From: Halomonas sp. McH1-25
GTDB lineage: Bacteria > Pseudomonadota > Gammaproteobacteria > Pseudomonadales > Halomonadaceae
Length of the DNA stretch: 64,000 nt
NCBI RefSeq assembly: GCF_022348165.1
Contig: NZ_JAKRFI010000002.1
Coordinates: 434,001 to 498,000, forward strand
Direction of reading: 5' to 3'
Part shown: positions 52,197-60,509 of the stretch, piece after piece
Layout: the number at the start of each line of letters is the position of its first letter
How positions within the stretch are numbered: position 1 is the stretch's first letter
Notes under the pieces: generated by a model
What the model saw: only the letters and a program-made list of their open reading frames with translations
The model's database searches: none
Told to the model about the DNA's origin: nothing
Made by a program: the position numbers and the translations under genes

Positions 52197-53570
52197 ATGA
52201 AAATCCTCATTCTGGGGGCGGGGCAGATCGGTAGCAACCTGGCGGAACATCTCGTGCAGGAAGGGCACGACATCACGGTCGTCGACACCGCCTGCGATCT
52301 TCTGGATGAGTTGAATGTCAGCCTGGACATACGCACGGTGGCGGGCAAGGCCTCTCATCCCAGCGTGCTGCGGGCAGCCGGGTGCGAGGACGCGGACCTG
52401 CTGATCGCCGTGACCAATTCCGACGAGATCAACATGTTGGCCTGTGAGGTCGCCAACGCGCTCTTTCAGACCCCGACCAAGATCGCGCGGGTGCGCGACA
52501 AGGACTACCTCGGCCAAAAGGCACTGTTCTCGCCTAAGGCGGTGCCTGTGGACGTAATCATAAGCCCCGAGCAACTGGTCACCGACAATATCTTCAGTCT
52601 TTTCGAATATCCCGGCTCTCTGCAGGTTCTGGACTTTGCGGATGGCCGAGTCCAGCTCGTGGCCGTCAGGGCGGTCGAAGGCGGCCCTCTGATCGGTCAG
52701 AAACTGGCCACCATCGGCCGCCATCTACCCAATGTGGAAACACGGGTAGCGGCCATTTACCGACAAGGTGAGGCCATCATTCCCCATGGCAGTACCATTG
52801 TCGAAAAGGATGACGAAGTGTTTTTCCTGGCCTCGCGTCAGGATACCCCTACGGTGATGCATGAACTCGGCAAGGCCGAGCGGGGTTATCGGCGGATTAC
52901 CATCGCGGGGGGAGGCAATATCGGCGAGCGACTGGCGGAAAAGCTGGAAGACCGCCATCAGGTCAAGCTCATCGAGGCCGACGAGGCGCGGTGCCGTTAT
53001 CTGGCGGAGCGCCTCAAGCACACCGTGGTCCTGCATGGACGTTCGACACGCAAGCGCCTGCTCGTGGAAGAGAGCATCGAGGATTGCGATATCTTCTGTG
53101 CCCTGACCAACAGCGACGAGGACAATATCATGTCGTCACTGTTGGCCAAGCGGCTCGGGGCGCACAAGGTGCTGACGTTGATCACCGACCCGGCCTATGT
53201 GGATCTTCTTCAGGGCGGCGATATCGACGTGGCCGTGTCACCCCAGCAGGTCACCATCGGTAGCATCCTGGCTTACATCCGGCGTGGCGACATGGTCAAG
53301 GCGTATTCGCTACGACGGGGGGCGGCAGAGGCGATCGAAGCGGTGGCGCATGGCGATGCCAAGACCTCCCGGCTCGTCGGGTGCAGGCTCGACGCCATCA
53401 AGTTGCCCGAGGGTGTCACTATCGGCGCCGTCATTCGCGGTGACGATATCATGATGGAGCATCGAGATATCTGCATCGAGACGGACGATCACCTGATTCT
53501 GTTCCTTACCGACAAGCGTCGCCTGCATGACGTAGAGCGATTGTTCCAGGTCGGCTTGTCCTACTTCTAG
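52197..53570 (+). CDS. trkA: Trk potassium uptake regulatory protein TrkA
   Basis: Peripheral NAD(H)-binding regulator of Trk K+ channels, 457 residues. Two RCK modules: the first Rossmann motif ILGAGQIGSNLAEHL at residue 5, the second ITIAGGGNIGERLAEKL near 233, each followed by a TrkA-C domain. DLLIAVTNSDEINMLAC and DIFCALTNSDEDNIMSS are the duplicated family signature. The start MKILILGAG is canonical. The trkH/trkG channel genes are not adjacent. K+ accumulation by Trk is a first response to hyperosmotic shock, fitting a halophile. Confidence 0.96.
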   Translation: MKILILGAGQIGSNLAEHLVQEGHDITVVDTACDLLDELNVSLDIRTVAGKASHPSVLRAAGCEDADLLIAVTNSDEINMLACEVANALFQTPTKIARVRDKDYLGQKALFSPKAVPVDVIISPEQLVTDNIFSLFEYPGSLQVLDFADGRVQLVAVRAVEGGPLIGQKLATIGRHLPNVETRVAAIYRQGEAIIPHGSTIVEKDDEVFFLASRQDTPTVMHELGKAERGYRRITIAGGGNIGERLAEKLEDRHQVKLIEADEARCRYLAERLKHTVVLHGRSTRKRLLVEESIEDCDIFCALTNSDEDNIMSSLLAKRLGAHKVLTLITDPAYVDLLQGGDIDVAVSPQQVTIGSILAYIRRGDMVKAYSLRRGAAEAIEAVAHGDAKTSRLVGCRLDAIKLPEGVTIGAVIRGDDIMMEHRDICIETDDHLILFLTDKRRLHDVERLFQVGLSYF

Positions 53571-53723
53571 CTGCCTTGGTCCATGATCCGGTCGTCCGAA
53601 AGGAGTGTGGCCGCACTATACGAACGCCTGCTGGGCGACTGTTGCGTTAGGTCATGTTCGGTGTGATCGGTCAGGCAGTGTTTCGCTCCGCGTCATCCAT
53701 AGGAAGTCAATTAAACTTGCTAA

Positions 53724-53753
53724 TGTATGCTATTTTTTTAAATAGTGTATACA
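53724..53753. promoter_or_regulatory. Imperfect AT-rich dyad upstream of the cytochrome c gene
   Basis: CTATTT (53730-53735) and AAATAG (53740-53745) are flanked by TGTATG and TGTATACA, forming a 30-bp imperfect dyad about 100 bp before the cytochrome c start. Candidate operator or promoter element in the 282-nt trkA-cytochrome gap; nothing else is seen there. Confidence 0.35.
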
Positions 53754-53852
53754 GTTAAGACGCGATACATTTCGACCAACGACAACACGCTGGCTGCCAG
53801 ATACCGAGCCACACGGACGGCAGCGTCCCCTTAGCTGGATCGAGGAGGTCCT

Positions 53853-54170
53853 ATGATGAAATCGTTCGTTGCCATCCTGTCGGTGGGCAGCGTCCTGGCC
53901 ATGTCGTCCACCGCTTTTGCCGTGGATGGCGAAACGCTCTTCAAGACCAAGGCCTGTGCCGCCTGCCATGCCATCGATGCCAAGATGGTCGGGCCGGCGT
54001 ATACCGATGTGGCCGCCAAGTATGATGGACAGGACGATGCCGTTGCGATTCTGGTTGACAGTATTCTGCATGGCAGCCAAGGCAAGTGGGGACCGATCCC
54101 CATGCCACCGAATCCCTCCGTGACCGAGGAAGAGGCCAATACCCTGGCGGAGTGGATCCTCGAGCAGTAA
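53853..54170 (+). CDS. Small periplasmic cytochrome c (class I, c551/c552-like)
   Basis: Single-heme electron carrier, 105 residues. Signal peptide [16 protein letters not shown] with cleavage after AFA; heme motif CAACH (C35, C38, H39) and axial Met84 in GPIPMPPN, as in cytochromes c551/c552. The mature protein of about 82 residues has the usual size. GAGGAGGTCCT precedes the ATG. Monocistronic, followed by a strong hairpin. It could donate electrons to nitrite reductase, a peroxidase or an oxidase; none is in the window. Confidence 0.93.
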   Translation: MMKSFVAILSVGSVLAMSSTAFAVDGETLFKTKACAACHAIDAKMVGPAYTDVAAKYDGQDDAVAILVDSILHGSQGKWGPIPMPPNPSVTEEEANTLAEWILEQ

Positions 54171-54196
54171 CGCATTGCCCATACTTAGGAAAGTCT

Positions 54197-54224
54197 CGAA
54201 AGGGCACCGGTCGGTGCCCTTTCG
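54197..54224. terminator. Bidirectional terminator hairpin between cytochrome c and the solute-binding protein gene
   Basis: CGAAAGGGCACC (54197-54208), loop GGTC, GGTGCCCTTTCG (54213-54224): a perfect 12-bp stem with T/A-rich bases on both shoulders, between convergent genes. Confidence 0.88.
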
Positions 54225-54228
54225 TTCG

Positions 54229-55263
54229 TCACGGCTCGAGGATGCGAATCTCGCGATTCCAGCGGGTCATGAATACCTTACGGCGCAGCGGGTCGACGAA
54301 CGCCAACAGCGAGGCGTTGATCGGGATCGGGTAGAGGCGCTCGCCGACCTGATCGCGCAGGCGTTGGGCGGTGTAGGGGCCGATGACCTCGGGCAGTACG
54401 CTGAACAGCGGTGTGCTGCCGGCGAGGATGCGCTGGCCCTCGACGCTGAGCAGAAAGTCGACGAATGCCTTGGCGGCCATCGGGTGCGGCGCGTCACGAT
54501 GCACGAAGGCCATGCGCATCATCACCAGCGCATAGTCCTGGGGCACCTGCACGATCACTTCCGGATGGGTCTGCGCCCAGTGCATGGCATAGGAACCCAG
54601 CAGGTTGTAGCCCACCCAGTATCTGCCTTCGGTCAGGCCATCGAGCATCGCCTGGGTGTTGTCCTCCAGGCTGACCTCGGCGGCGCCCATGGCGGCGACC
54701 AGATCCCAGAAGCGTGGCGAGTAGCGCGCGTCCTGCTGGAACAGGGTGTAGCCGACCCCGCTGCGGCCCGGCGAATAGGTCGTCACGCGCCCGCGGAGAA
54801 GCTCTTGGTGCGTGGTGAGGATGGTGTGCAGGTCGGCATGCGTCGTGGGCGGAATCATGTGGCGTACCAGGTCGAGCCGATAGACGGTGACGATGGGCTC
54901 GAAGGTGAAACCGAACACTTCGTTGCGCCACTTGGCCCACTGCGGCCAGCGGCGGGCCGCCGGGCTGACCAGCGGCTGGGCCAGGCCCTCGTTGACCCGC
55001 GCCAGCTGCCAGGGCATGGCGGAGCTGATCACCACGTCGGGAGCCGGACGGACCTCGCGGGCGCGCCGGTCGACCTCCAGCGTCGAACGGTCGTTGTATT
55101 CCAACGCAATATCGGGGTGCACACGCTCGAAGGCCTCGAGCAGCGGGGCGATGACCTGGCGGTCCAGGGCGGCCTCGACCACCAGGGGTGTCCTGGCCTG
55201 GGCCAATGCAGCGAGCGGCATCAGGCTGGCCAGCAACAGGCAGAATATCCAGCGGTGCAGCAT
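54229..55263 (-). CDS. Periplasmic solute-binding protein (ABC type) in the tctDE operon
   Basis: Exported binding protein of the iron/polyamine-type extracellular solute-binding superfamily, 344 residues. Signal peptide MLHRWIFCLLLASLMPLAALA. Mature features: TPLVVEAALDRQVIAPLLEA, PDVVISSAMPWQLARVNEGL, YSPGRSGVGYTLFQQDAR and RILAGSTPLFSVLPE. It starts 1 nt after the histidine kinase stop, with AAGGAGACC before its ATG, and no ABC permease or ATPase gene is near. It is therefore more likely an accessory ligand sensor that presents its ligand to the kinase than part of an uptake system. Confidence 0.87.
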   Translation of the reverse strand: MLHRWIFCLLLASLMPLAALAQARTPLVVEAALDRQVIAPLLEAFERVHPDIALEYNDRSTLEVDRRAREVRPAPDVVISSAMPWQLARVNEGLAQPLVSPAARRWPQWAKWRNEVFGFTFEPIVTVYRLDLVRHMIPPTTHADLHTILTTHQELLRGRVTTYSPGRSGVGYTLFQQDARYSPRFWDLVAAMGAAEVSLEDNTQAMLDGLTEGRYWVGYNLLGSYAMHWAQTHPEVIVQVPQDYALVMMRMAFVHRDAPHPMAAKAFVDFLLSVEGQRILAGSTPLFSVLPEVIGPYTAQRLRDQVGERLYPIPINASLLAFVDPLRRKVFMTRWNREIRILEP

Positions 55264-55264
55264 G

Positions 55265-56659
55265 TCAGGTCTCCTTGGGCAACGCCGGAAAGCGGATATC
55301 GATTCTCAGGCCATGGCCCGGGGCATTGTGCACGTCCAGGCTGGCATCGTGGCGTCGGGCGATGGAGTCGACGATGGCCAGGCCGAGGCCTGAGCCCTGG
55401 GTGTCCTGACGTCCACCACGTTCGAAGGGCTGATGCAGGCGACCGAGCAGGTCGTCGCTCACGCCGGGACCGTCGTCCTCGATGCTGAGCGTCACGCTGC
55501 CGGGCTGGCGCTCCAGCCCCAGGGTGATCACGCTGCCCGGCGGCGTGTAGCGCAGGGCATTGTCGATCAGGTTGCCGATCATCTCCTGCAGCGACCAGGG
55601 CTCGCCCTGGATGAACACCGGCGCCTCGGGGAGTGGCGCCAGGCCCAGGTCATGGCGCTGGGCGACGTCGCGCTCGGCCCACTGCATGACCGTATCGCGC
55701 AGCAGGGGCGCCAGATCGACCGTGTCCCGTGTACCCTCGCTGGCATGGCGCAGACGGGCCAGGCTCAGCAACTGGCCGGCCAGGCGGCTGGTGCGTGCCG
55801 CACTGTCGTGGACGGTCTCCAGGGCGTGGCGCCAGACGCCGGGTTGCTCACTCTGCAGCGCGAGCTCGCTGGTGCTCTGCAGGCCGGCGAGCGGCGTCTT
55901 GAGCTGGTGGCTGGCATCGGCAGTAAAACGCAGCAGGGCGTCGCGACCCTCGCGCTGGCGGGCGAGCAATGCGTTGAGGGTATCCGCCATGTCGTAAAGC
56001 TCGCCGGGTACGCGCGCATGCAACGGGCTGACGTCGTCGGCATCGCGTTGACGCAGCAACTGGCGCAGCCGGCGCACCGGGCCGAGCGCGGTTCGGATGG
56101 CCAGCAGCATCAGCAGGCCGGCAACCAGTACCATGGACAAAAAGCGGGTCAGGGTCCGCACGAACAGGTCGCCGGCCAGCGCCTCGCGCCCCGACAGGGT
56201 ATGCCCGACCCAGATCTGCACCGGGTCCAGCGACTCCCAGCCGGCCGAGGTCAGTTCGCGGCCATGCAGACGGATGGGCGTGTCATGGTGGTGGACGGTC
56301 ATCGACACTGGCGCGGTCTGGGCCAGGCGCTGCCACTCCGTTTTGACGGCGCCGTTCAGGTTGCCGGTCACCTCGTGGCCGGCTGCATCGAGGATGGCGT
56401 AGAACACCCGCTCCTGCTGGTCGGTAGCCAGGATCTGAAAGGCAGCCGCCGGCATCTCCACGATCGGGCGGCCGTCCTGCCACTGGATCGCCTCGGCGAT
56501 GGTCAGGCCCGCCGCCTCGAGCTGACTGTCGTAGGCGCGGTCGGCCGCACGCTGTGCGCTGGTATAGGCCTCGACCAGCAGGAACGCGCCCAGTACGCCG
56601 ACAGTGGCCAGCAGCCAGACGCCCAGGCGCCGCTTCAGCGTGCCGTCGACGACGATCAC
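55265..56659 (-). CDS. tctE: Sensor histidine kinase, TctE-like
   Basis: Membrane sensor kinase, 464 residues, GTG start overlapping the response regulator stop (GTGA). TM1 about 11-31, periplasmic domain about 32-172, TM2 about 173-191, HAMP-like linker, phosphoacceptor His251 in FTADASHQLKTPLAG, then ATPase boxes NLIDNALRYTP (N), EDDGPGV (G1) and GSGLGLAIV (G2). With TctD it would activate the divergent tricarboxylate transporter genes. The neighbouring periplasmic binding protein may be its ligand-presenting partner. Confidence 0.92.
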   Translation of the reverse strand: MIVVDGTLKRRLGVWLLATVGVLGAFLLVEAYTSAQRAADRAYDSQLEAAGLTIAEAIQWQDGRPIVEMPAAAFQILATDQQERVFYAILDAAGHEVTGNLNGAVKTEWQRLAQTAPVSMTVHHHDTPIRLHGRELTSAGWESLDPVQIWVGHTLSGREALAGDLFVRTLTRFLSMVLVAGLLMLLAIRTALGPVRRLRQLLRQRDADDVSPLHARVPGELYDMADTLNALLARQREGRDALLRFTADASHQLKTPLAGLQSTSELALQSEQPGVWRHALETVHDSAARTSRLAGQLLSLARLRHASEGTRDTVDLAPLLRDTVMQWAERDVAQRHDLGLAPLPEAPVFIQGEPWSLQEMIGNLIDNALRYTPPGSVITLGLERQPGSVTLSIEDDGPGVSDDLLGRLHQPFERGGRQDTQGSGLGLAIVDSIARRHDASLDVHNAPGHGLRIDIRFPALPKET

Positions 56660-57324
56660 GTCGGGTCATCCTCCAGGCGATAACCCAGCCCGCGCAGGGT
56701 ACGGATGCGCAGCCCGCTGCCCTGGAGGCGCTTGCGCAAGCGGCTGATGTACACCTCCAGGGCGTTGGAGCCTACGTCGCCGAAGCCGAACAGGCGGTTC
56801 TCGAGCATTTCCCGGGGGGCGATGCGCCCTGCATGCAGCAGCAGGCCTTCCAGCAGGCCGAGTTCACGACGCGGCAGGGCCAGGGGCTCGCCGTGCAGTG
56901 TGGCCGTCCCCGTGGCCGGATCGAAGCACAGTGGGCCGAACTGCAGGCGGTTGTCGGTGCGCTGCTGGCTGCGGCGCAGCAGGGCGCGTACCCGGGCCTC
57001 GAGTTCGGCCAGCGAGAACGGTTTGGCCAGATAGTCGTCGGCGCCCAGGTCGAGCCCACGTACGCGCTCGTCGACGCCGTCGCGGGCGGTGAGGATCAGC
57101 ACCGGCGTGGTGTCGCTGCGTTCGCGCAGCGCGGCGAGCAGCATCAGGCCGTTGCCGTCGGGCAAGCCCAGATCGAGCACGACCAGGTCGAAGTGGCCAT
57201 GCGCCAGGGCCGCCCGGGCCTCGCTCAACCGCGAGAACGTCTCGACGGTATTGCCCAACGGGCCGAGGGCCTGTTCGAGGGAGCGGGCGATCAACGGGTC
57301 GTCTTCGACGATAAGCAGGCGCAT
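56656..57324 (-). CDS. tctD: OmpR-family response regulator, TctD-like
   Basis: Two-component response regulator, 222 residues. Receiver domain 1-118 with acidic pocket E7-D8-D9, phospho-Asp51 in LVVLDLGLPDG, Thr in ILTARD and Lys in YLAKPF; winged-helix DNA-binding domain 130-218 ending LRIRTLRGLGYRLED. First gene of the operon tctD-tctE-binding protein, divergent from tctCBA. Direct repeats AGGTTG spaced 11 bp (57361, 57372) in the divergent promoter suit OmpR-type binding. Confidence 0.93.
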   Translation of the reverse strand: MRLLIVEDDPLIARSLEQALGPLGNTVETFSRLSEARAALAHGHFDLVVLDLGLPDGNGLMLLAALRERSDTTPVLILTARDGVDERVRGLDLGADDYLAKPFSLAELEARVRALLRRSQQRTDNRLQFGPLCFDPATGTATLHGEPLALPRRELGLLEGLLLHAGRIAPREMLENRLFGFGDVGSNALEVYISRLRKRLQGSGLRIRTLRGLGYRLEDDPT

Positions 57325-57360
57325 TGGACCAAAGTCTCACGGGAATGAGGCGTGGATGAC

Positions 57361-57413
57361 AGGTTGATGAAAGGTTGGGTCCCTAGCATCTCTCGTGTCA
57401 TCGACGCGATGAC
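57361..57413. promoter_or_regulatory. Candidate TctD binding repeats and adjacent inverted repeat upstream of tctC
   Basis: AGGTTG occurs at 57361-57366 and again at 57372-57377, an 11-bp period typical of OmpR-family sites. Twenty bases on, GTCATCG (57397-57403) and CGATGAC (57407-57413) form a perfect inverted repeat with a 3-nt centre, 52 nt before the tctC ATG. Confidence 0.5.
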
Positions 57414-57464
57414 GGCAGGGAGGGGAAGCCCCTCGCATTCACAATAAAGAAACAGGAGTCCGCC

Positions 57465-58451
57465 ATGAAATTCAACTCGGCATTCCGCCACTGGTCCTCG
57501 CTGCTGGTGCTCAGCGGCGCGCTGGCGGCCGGCACGGCCCAGGCCCAATCCGACGCTTCCGAGTGTATCGCACCGGCCAAGCCGGGCGGTGGTTACGACC
57601 TGACCTGCCGCCTCGCGGCCAACGGTCTGCAGGAGACCGGGCTGATCGACAAGCCGATGATGGTCAGCTATATGCCGGGCGGCATCGGCGCCGTGGCCTA
57701 CAACCATGTCAACGGTGTGCGTAGCGACGATCCTAACCTGATCGTGGCGGCAAGTACCGGTGCCGCCGTCAATCTGGCGCTGGGCAAGTTCGGCCAGTAC
57801 GACGCCGACGAAGTGCGCTGGCTGGGTGCGCTGGGCGCCGACTACGGCGCCATCGTGGTCAAGGCCGATGCGCCGTGGCAGACCCTCGACGAGTTGATGA
57901 AGGACCTCAAGAGCCAGCCGGGCAAGATCGTCTTCGGTGCCGGTGGTACCGTGGGTAGCCAGGACTGGATGAAAGCGGCGCTGACCGCCAAGGCGGCGGA
58001 CATCTCACCGCGCGATCTGCGCTATGTGGCCTTCGAGGGTGGCGGTGAATCGCTGGCTGCGCTGCTGGGTGATCATATCCAGGTCTTCACCGGCGACATG
58101 TCGGAACTGCGTCCGCATCTGGAAAGCGGCAAGATCCGCGTGCTGGCCTCGCTGTCCGAAGAGCGCCTGGGCGGGCCCTATGCCGACATCCCCACTGCCG
58201 CCGAGCAGGGCTACGACGTGCAGTGGCCGATCTGGCGCGGCTACTACATGGGCCCGGAGGTCAGCGATGAGGCCTATCAGGAATGGGTGAACAAACTCGA
58301 GACGCTGTCCGAGAAGGAGGAGTTCATCGAATTGCGCGACGCGCGCGGACTGTTCCCGATGTCGCGCTTCGGCGATGACTTCGACAGCTACGTCAAGGAC
58401 CAGGTCGCCCAGTTCAAGCAACTCGCCAACGAAGTGGGTCTGACACAATGA
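57465..58451 (+). CDS. tctC: Tripartite tricarboxylate transporter substrate-binding protein TctC
   Basis: Periplasmic binding protein of a TTT-family carrier, 328 residues. Signal peptide ending ALAAGTAQAQ; mature motifs CIAPAKPGGGYDLTCRLAA, MMVSYMPGGIGAVAYNHV and VVKADAPWQTLDELMKDLK are family hallmarks. TTT systems import citrate or other polycarboxylates. CAGGAG lies before the ATG. It overlaps tctB (ATGA) and is divergent from tctDE. Confidence 0.94.
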   Translation: MKFNSAFRHWSSLLVLSGALAAGTAQAQSDASECIAPAKPGGGYDLTCRLAANGLQETGLIDKPMMVSYMPGGIGAVAYNHVNGVRSDDPNLIVAASTGAAVNLALGKFGQYDADEVRWLGALGADYGAIVVKADAPWQTLDELMKDLKSQPGKIVFGAGGTVGSQDWMKAALTAKAADISPRDLRYVAFEGGGESLAALLGDHIQVFTGDMSELRPHLESGKIRVLASLSEERLGGPYADIPTAAEQGYDVQWPIWRGYYMGPEVSDEAYQEWVNKLETLSEKEEFIELRDARGLFPMSRFGDDFDSYVKDQVAQFKQLANEVGLTQ

Positions 58452-58897
58452 AACTCGCCGCCGACCGCATCCTGGGACTCGCCCTGATCGGTCTGGCGGC
58501 GTTTGCCGCCGCCCAGGCCGCCAACCTGCAGATCCCTTTCAGCTACGAACCCGTCGGACCCAAGGCCTTCCCTATCGTGTTGTCGGTGGTGCTGGCCGCA
58601 TTGTCCCTGGTGCTGGTGTTTCGCCCGGGCGAGAACGGCCATTGGCCTGACAAGGCGCTGTCACTGAAGCTGCTGGCGGTGCTGGGCGTGCTGCTGGTCT
58701 ATGCACTGCTGTTCACGCGCCTGGGGTTCATCGTGACCACCTTCTTTGCGGTACTGGCCCTGGCCCGGCTGTTCGAGGCGACCTGGCTCAAGGCGCTGAT
58801 TGCCGCGGTGCTGATGTCGCTGGGCAGCTACTACCTGTTCACCCAAGGACTGGGAATTTCCTTGCCAGGCGGCTACTGGCTGGCCGATTTCATCTGA
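58448..58897 (+). CDS. tctB: Tripartite tricarboxylate transporter small membrane subunit TctB
   Basis: Small four-helix subunit of the TTT carrier, 149 residues. MKLAADRILGLALIGLAAFA forms the first helix; YEPVGPKAFPIVLSVVLAAL is the family motif. Overlaps tctC by 4 nt and precedes tctA by 10 nt, so all three are co-translated. Confidence 0.92.
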   Translation: MKLAADRILGLALIGLAAFAAAQAANLQIPFSYEPVGPKAFPIVLSVVLAALSLVLVFRPGENGHWPDKALSLKLLAVLGVLLVYALLFTRLGFIVTTFFAVLALARLFEATWLKALIAAVLMSLGSYYLFTQGLGISLPGGYWLADFI

Positions 58898-58907
58898 GGA
58901 GCCCGGC

Positions 58908-60413
58908 ATGTTCGATTTTCTGATAGACGGTTTCGGCGTGGCATTGAGCCCCCTCAACCTGGGGCTGGCTTTTCTGGGCGCACTACTCGGCACGCTGTTC
59001 GGTGCGTTGCCGGGCATCGGCCCGATCAACGGCATCGCCATTCTCATGCCGCTGGCCTATACGCTCGGCCTGCCGGCCGAGTCGGCGCTGATCCTGCTGG
59101 CCGGGGTGTACACCGGCGCGGAGTACGGCGGGCGCATGTCGAGCATTCTGCTCAACGTGCCCGGCGACGCCGGTGCGGTGATGACCACGCTCGACGGCCA
59201 CCCGCTGGCCAAGAAGGGCCTGGCCGGGCCCGCGCTGGGCCTGTCTGCGGTGAGCTCGTTCGTCGGGGCAACCATCGCCATCATTGGTCTGACCCTGTTC
59301 GCACCGCTGCTTGCTCGGGTGGCCGTGATGTTCGGCCCCGCCGAGTTCTTCGCACTGATGGTATTTGCCTTCGCCTCGATGGCGGTGATGATGGGCAAGG
59401 ATCCGATCAAGACCGCCATCGGTGCGGTACTCGGCGTGATGATCGCCATGGTGGGCGTGGATTCCGGTACCGGCGTGCTGCGCTACACCTTCGGCATGGC
59501 CGAACTCTACGATGGCATCGATTTCGTGGTGATGATCATCGGCCTGTTCGCGATCAGCGAGATCCTGCTGATGCTCGAGCACGCCAATCGCAAGGACGCC
59601 AGCGACGAGATGCCGCCGCTGGGCCGGGTGATGGTCAGCCTGAAGGAGGTGCTGCACTGCAAGTGGACCATGCTGCGCTGCGGGCTGATCGGGTTCATCG
59701 TCGGCGTGTTGCCGGGCACCGGCGCCTCCGTGGCCGGCGCAGTCTCGTATACCACCGAAAAGCGCCTCTCCGACAAGGAAGGTACCTTCGGTACCGGTAA
59801 CATGCGCGGTCTGGCCGCGCCCGAGGCGGCCAACAATGCCGCGGCGGCGGGCTCCTTCGTGCCCATGCTGACGCTGGGCATTCCGGGCTCCGGCACCACG
59901 GCGGTACTGCTCGGCGCGCTGATGCTCTACAACATCACGCCCGGCCCGATGATGTTCACCGAGCGCCCCGAGGTGGCCGGTGGCCTGATCGCCTCGCTGT
60001 ACATCGGCAACGTGGTGCTGCTGGCGCTCAACCTGCCACTGGCGGGGCTGTTCGCCAAGGTATTGACCATCCCGCGCTGGGTGCTGGTACCGGGTATCGC
60101 CATCCTGGCCTTCGCCGGCGTCTACCAGCTGCACTCCGACCTGATGGCCATCTACCTGATGCTGATCATCGGCGTGTTCGGCTATCTGCTGCGCAAGCTG
60201 GGCTTCTCGCTGGCACCAGTGATTCTCGGCTACGTGCTCGGCGGGCTGATGGAGGACAACCTGCGTCGCGCCCTGTCGATCAGTGGCGGGGATATCGGCA
60301 TCCTGTGGCAGTCCGGCATCTCGCTGGGGCTGTGGATCGCCGCAGTACTGCTGCTGGTGTTGCCATGGCTAGTGCCGAAGCTGTTGCCGCGCAAGTCGCT
60401 GGACGGCGTCTGA
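58908..60413 (+). CDS. tctA: Tripartite tricarboxylate transporter large membrane subunit TctA
   Basis: Main membrane subunit of the TTT carrier, 501 residues and about twelve helices. TctA signatures: FGALPGIGPINGIAILMPLA, GVYTGAEYGGRMSSILLNVP, GDAGAVMTTLDGHPLA, GVLPGTGASVAGAVSYTTEK and TLGIPGSGTTAVLLGALM. Couples polycarboxylate uptake to an ion gradient. GAGGAGCCCGGC precedes the ATG. A perfect 12-bp terminator stem follows. Confidence 0.96.
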   Translation: MFDFLIDGFGVALSPLNLGLAFLGALLGTLFGALPGIGPINGIAILMPLAYTLGLPAESALILLAGVYTGAEYGGRMSSILLNVPGDAGAVMTTLDGHPLAKKGLAGPALGLSAVSSFVGATIAIIGLTLFAPLLARVAVMFGPAEFFALMVFAFASMAVMMGKDPIKTAIGAVLGVMIAMVGVDSGTGVLRYTFGMAELYDGIDFVVMIIGLFAISEILLMLEHANRKDASDEMPPLGRVMVSLKEVLHCKWTMLRCGLIGFIVGVLPGTGASVAGAVSYTTEKRLSDKEGTFGTGNMRGLAAPEAANNAAAAGSFVPMLTLGIPGSGTTAVLLGALMLYNITPGPMMFTERPEVAGGLIASLYIGNVVLLALNLPLAGLFAKVLTIPRWVLVPGIAILAFAGVYQLHSDLMAIYLMLIIGVFGYLLRKLGFSLAPVILGYVLGGLMEDNLRRALSISGGDIGILWQSGISLGLWIAAVLLLVLPWLVPKLLPRKSLDGV

Positions 60414-60441
60414 TACTTGCCGCATCCTCTGGCGGCGCTGG

Positions 60442-60472
60442 GCCCGGGATCGGTATGCCTCCGATCCCGGGC
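60442..60472 (+). terminator. Terminator hairpin of tctCBA
   Basis: GCCCGGGATCGG (60442-60453), loop TATGCCT, CCGATCCCGGGC (60461-60472): a perfect 12-bp stem followed by TCTGTGCTTTC, 29 nt after the tctA stop. Confidence 0.8.
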
Positions 60473-60509
60473 TCTGTGCTTTCAATGACCACATGACAGA
60501 GGGGTTGCC

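Noticed and set aside
58983-60134. 383-codon minus-strand frame opposite tctA
   Set aside because: Same Gln/His/Gly-rich antisense artefact as seen opposite other membrane proteins.
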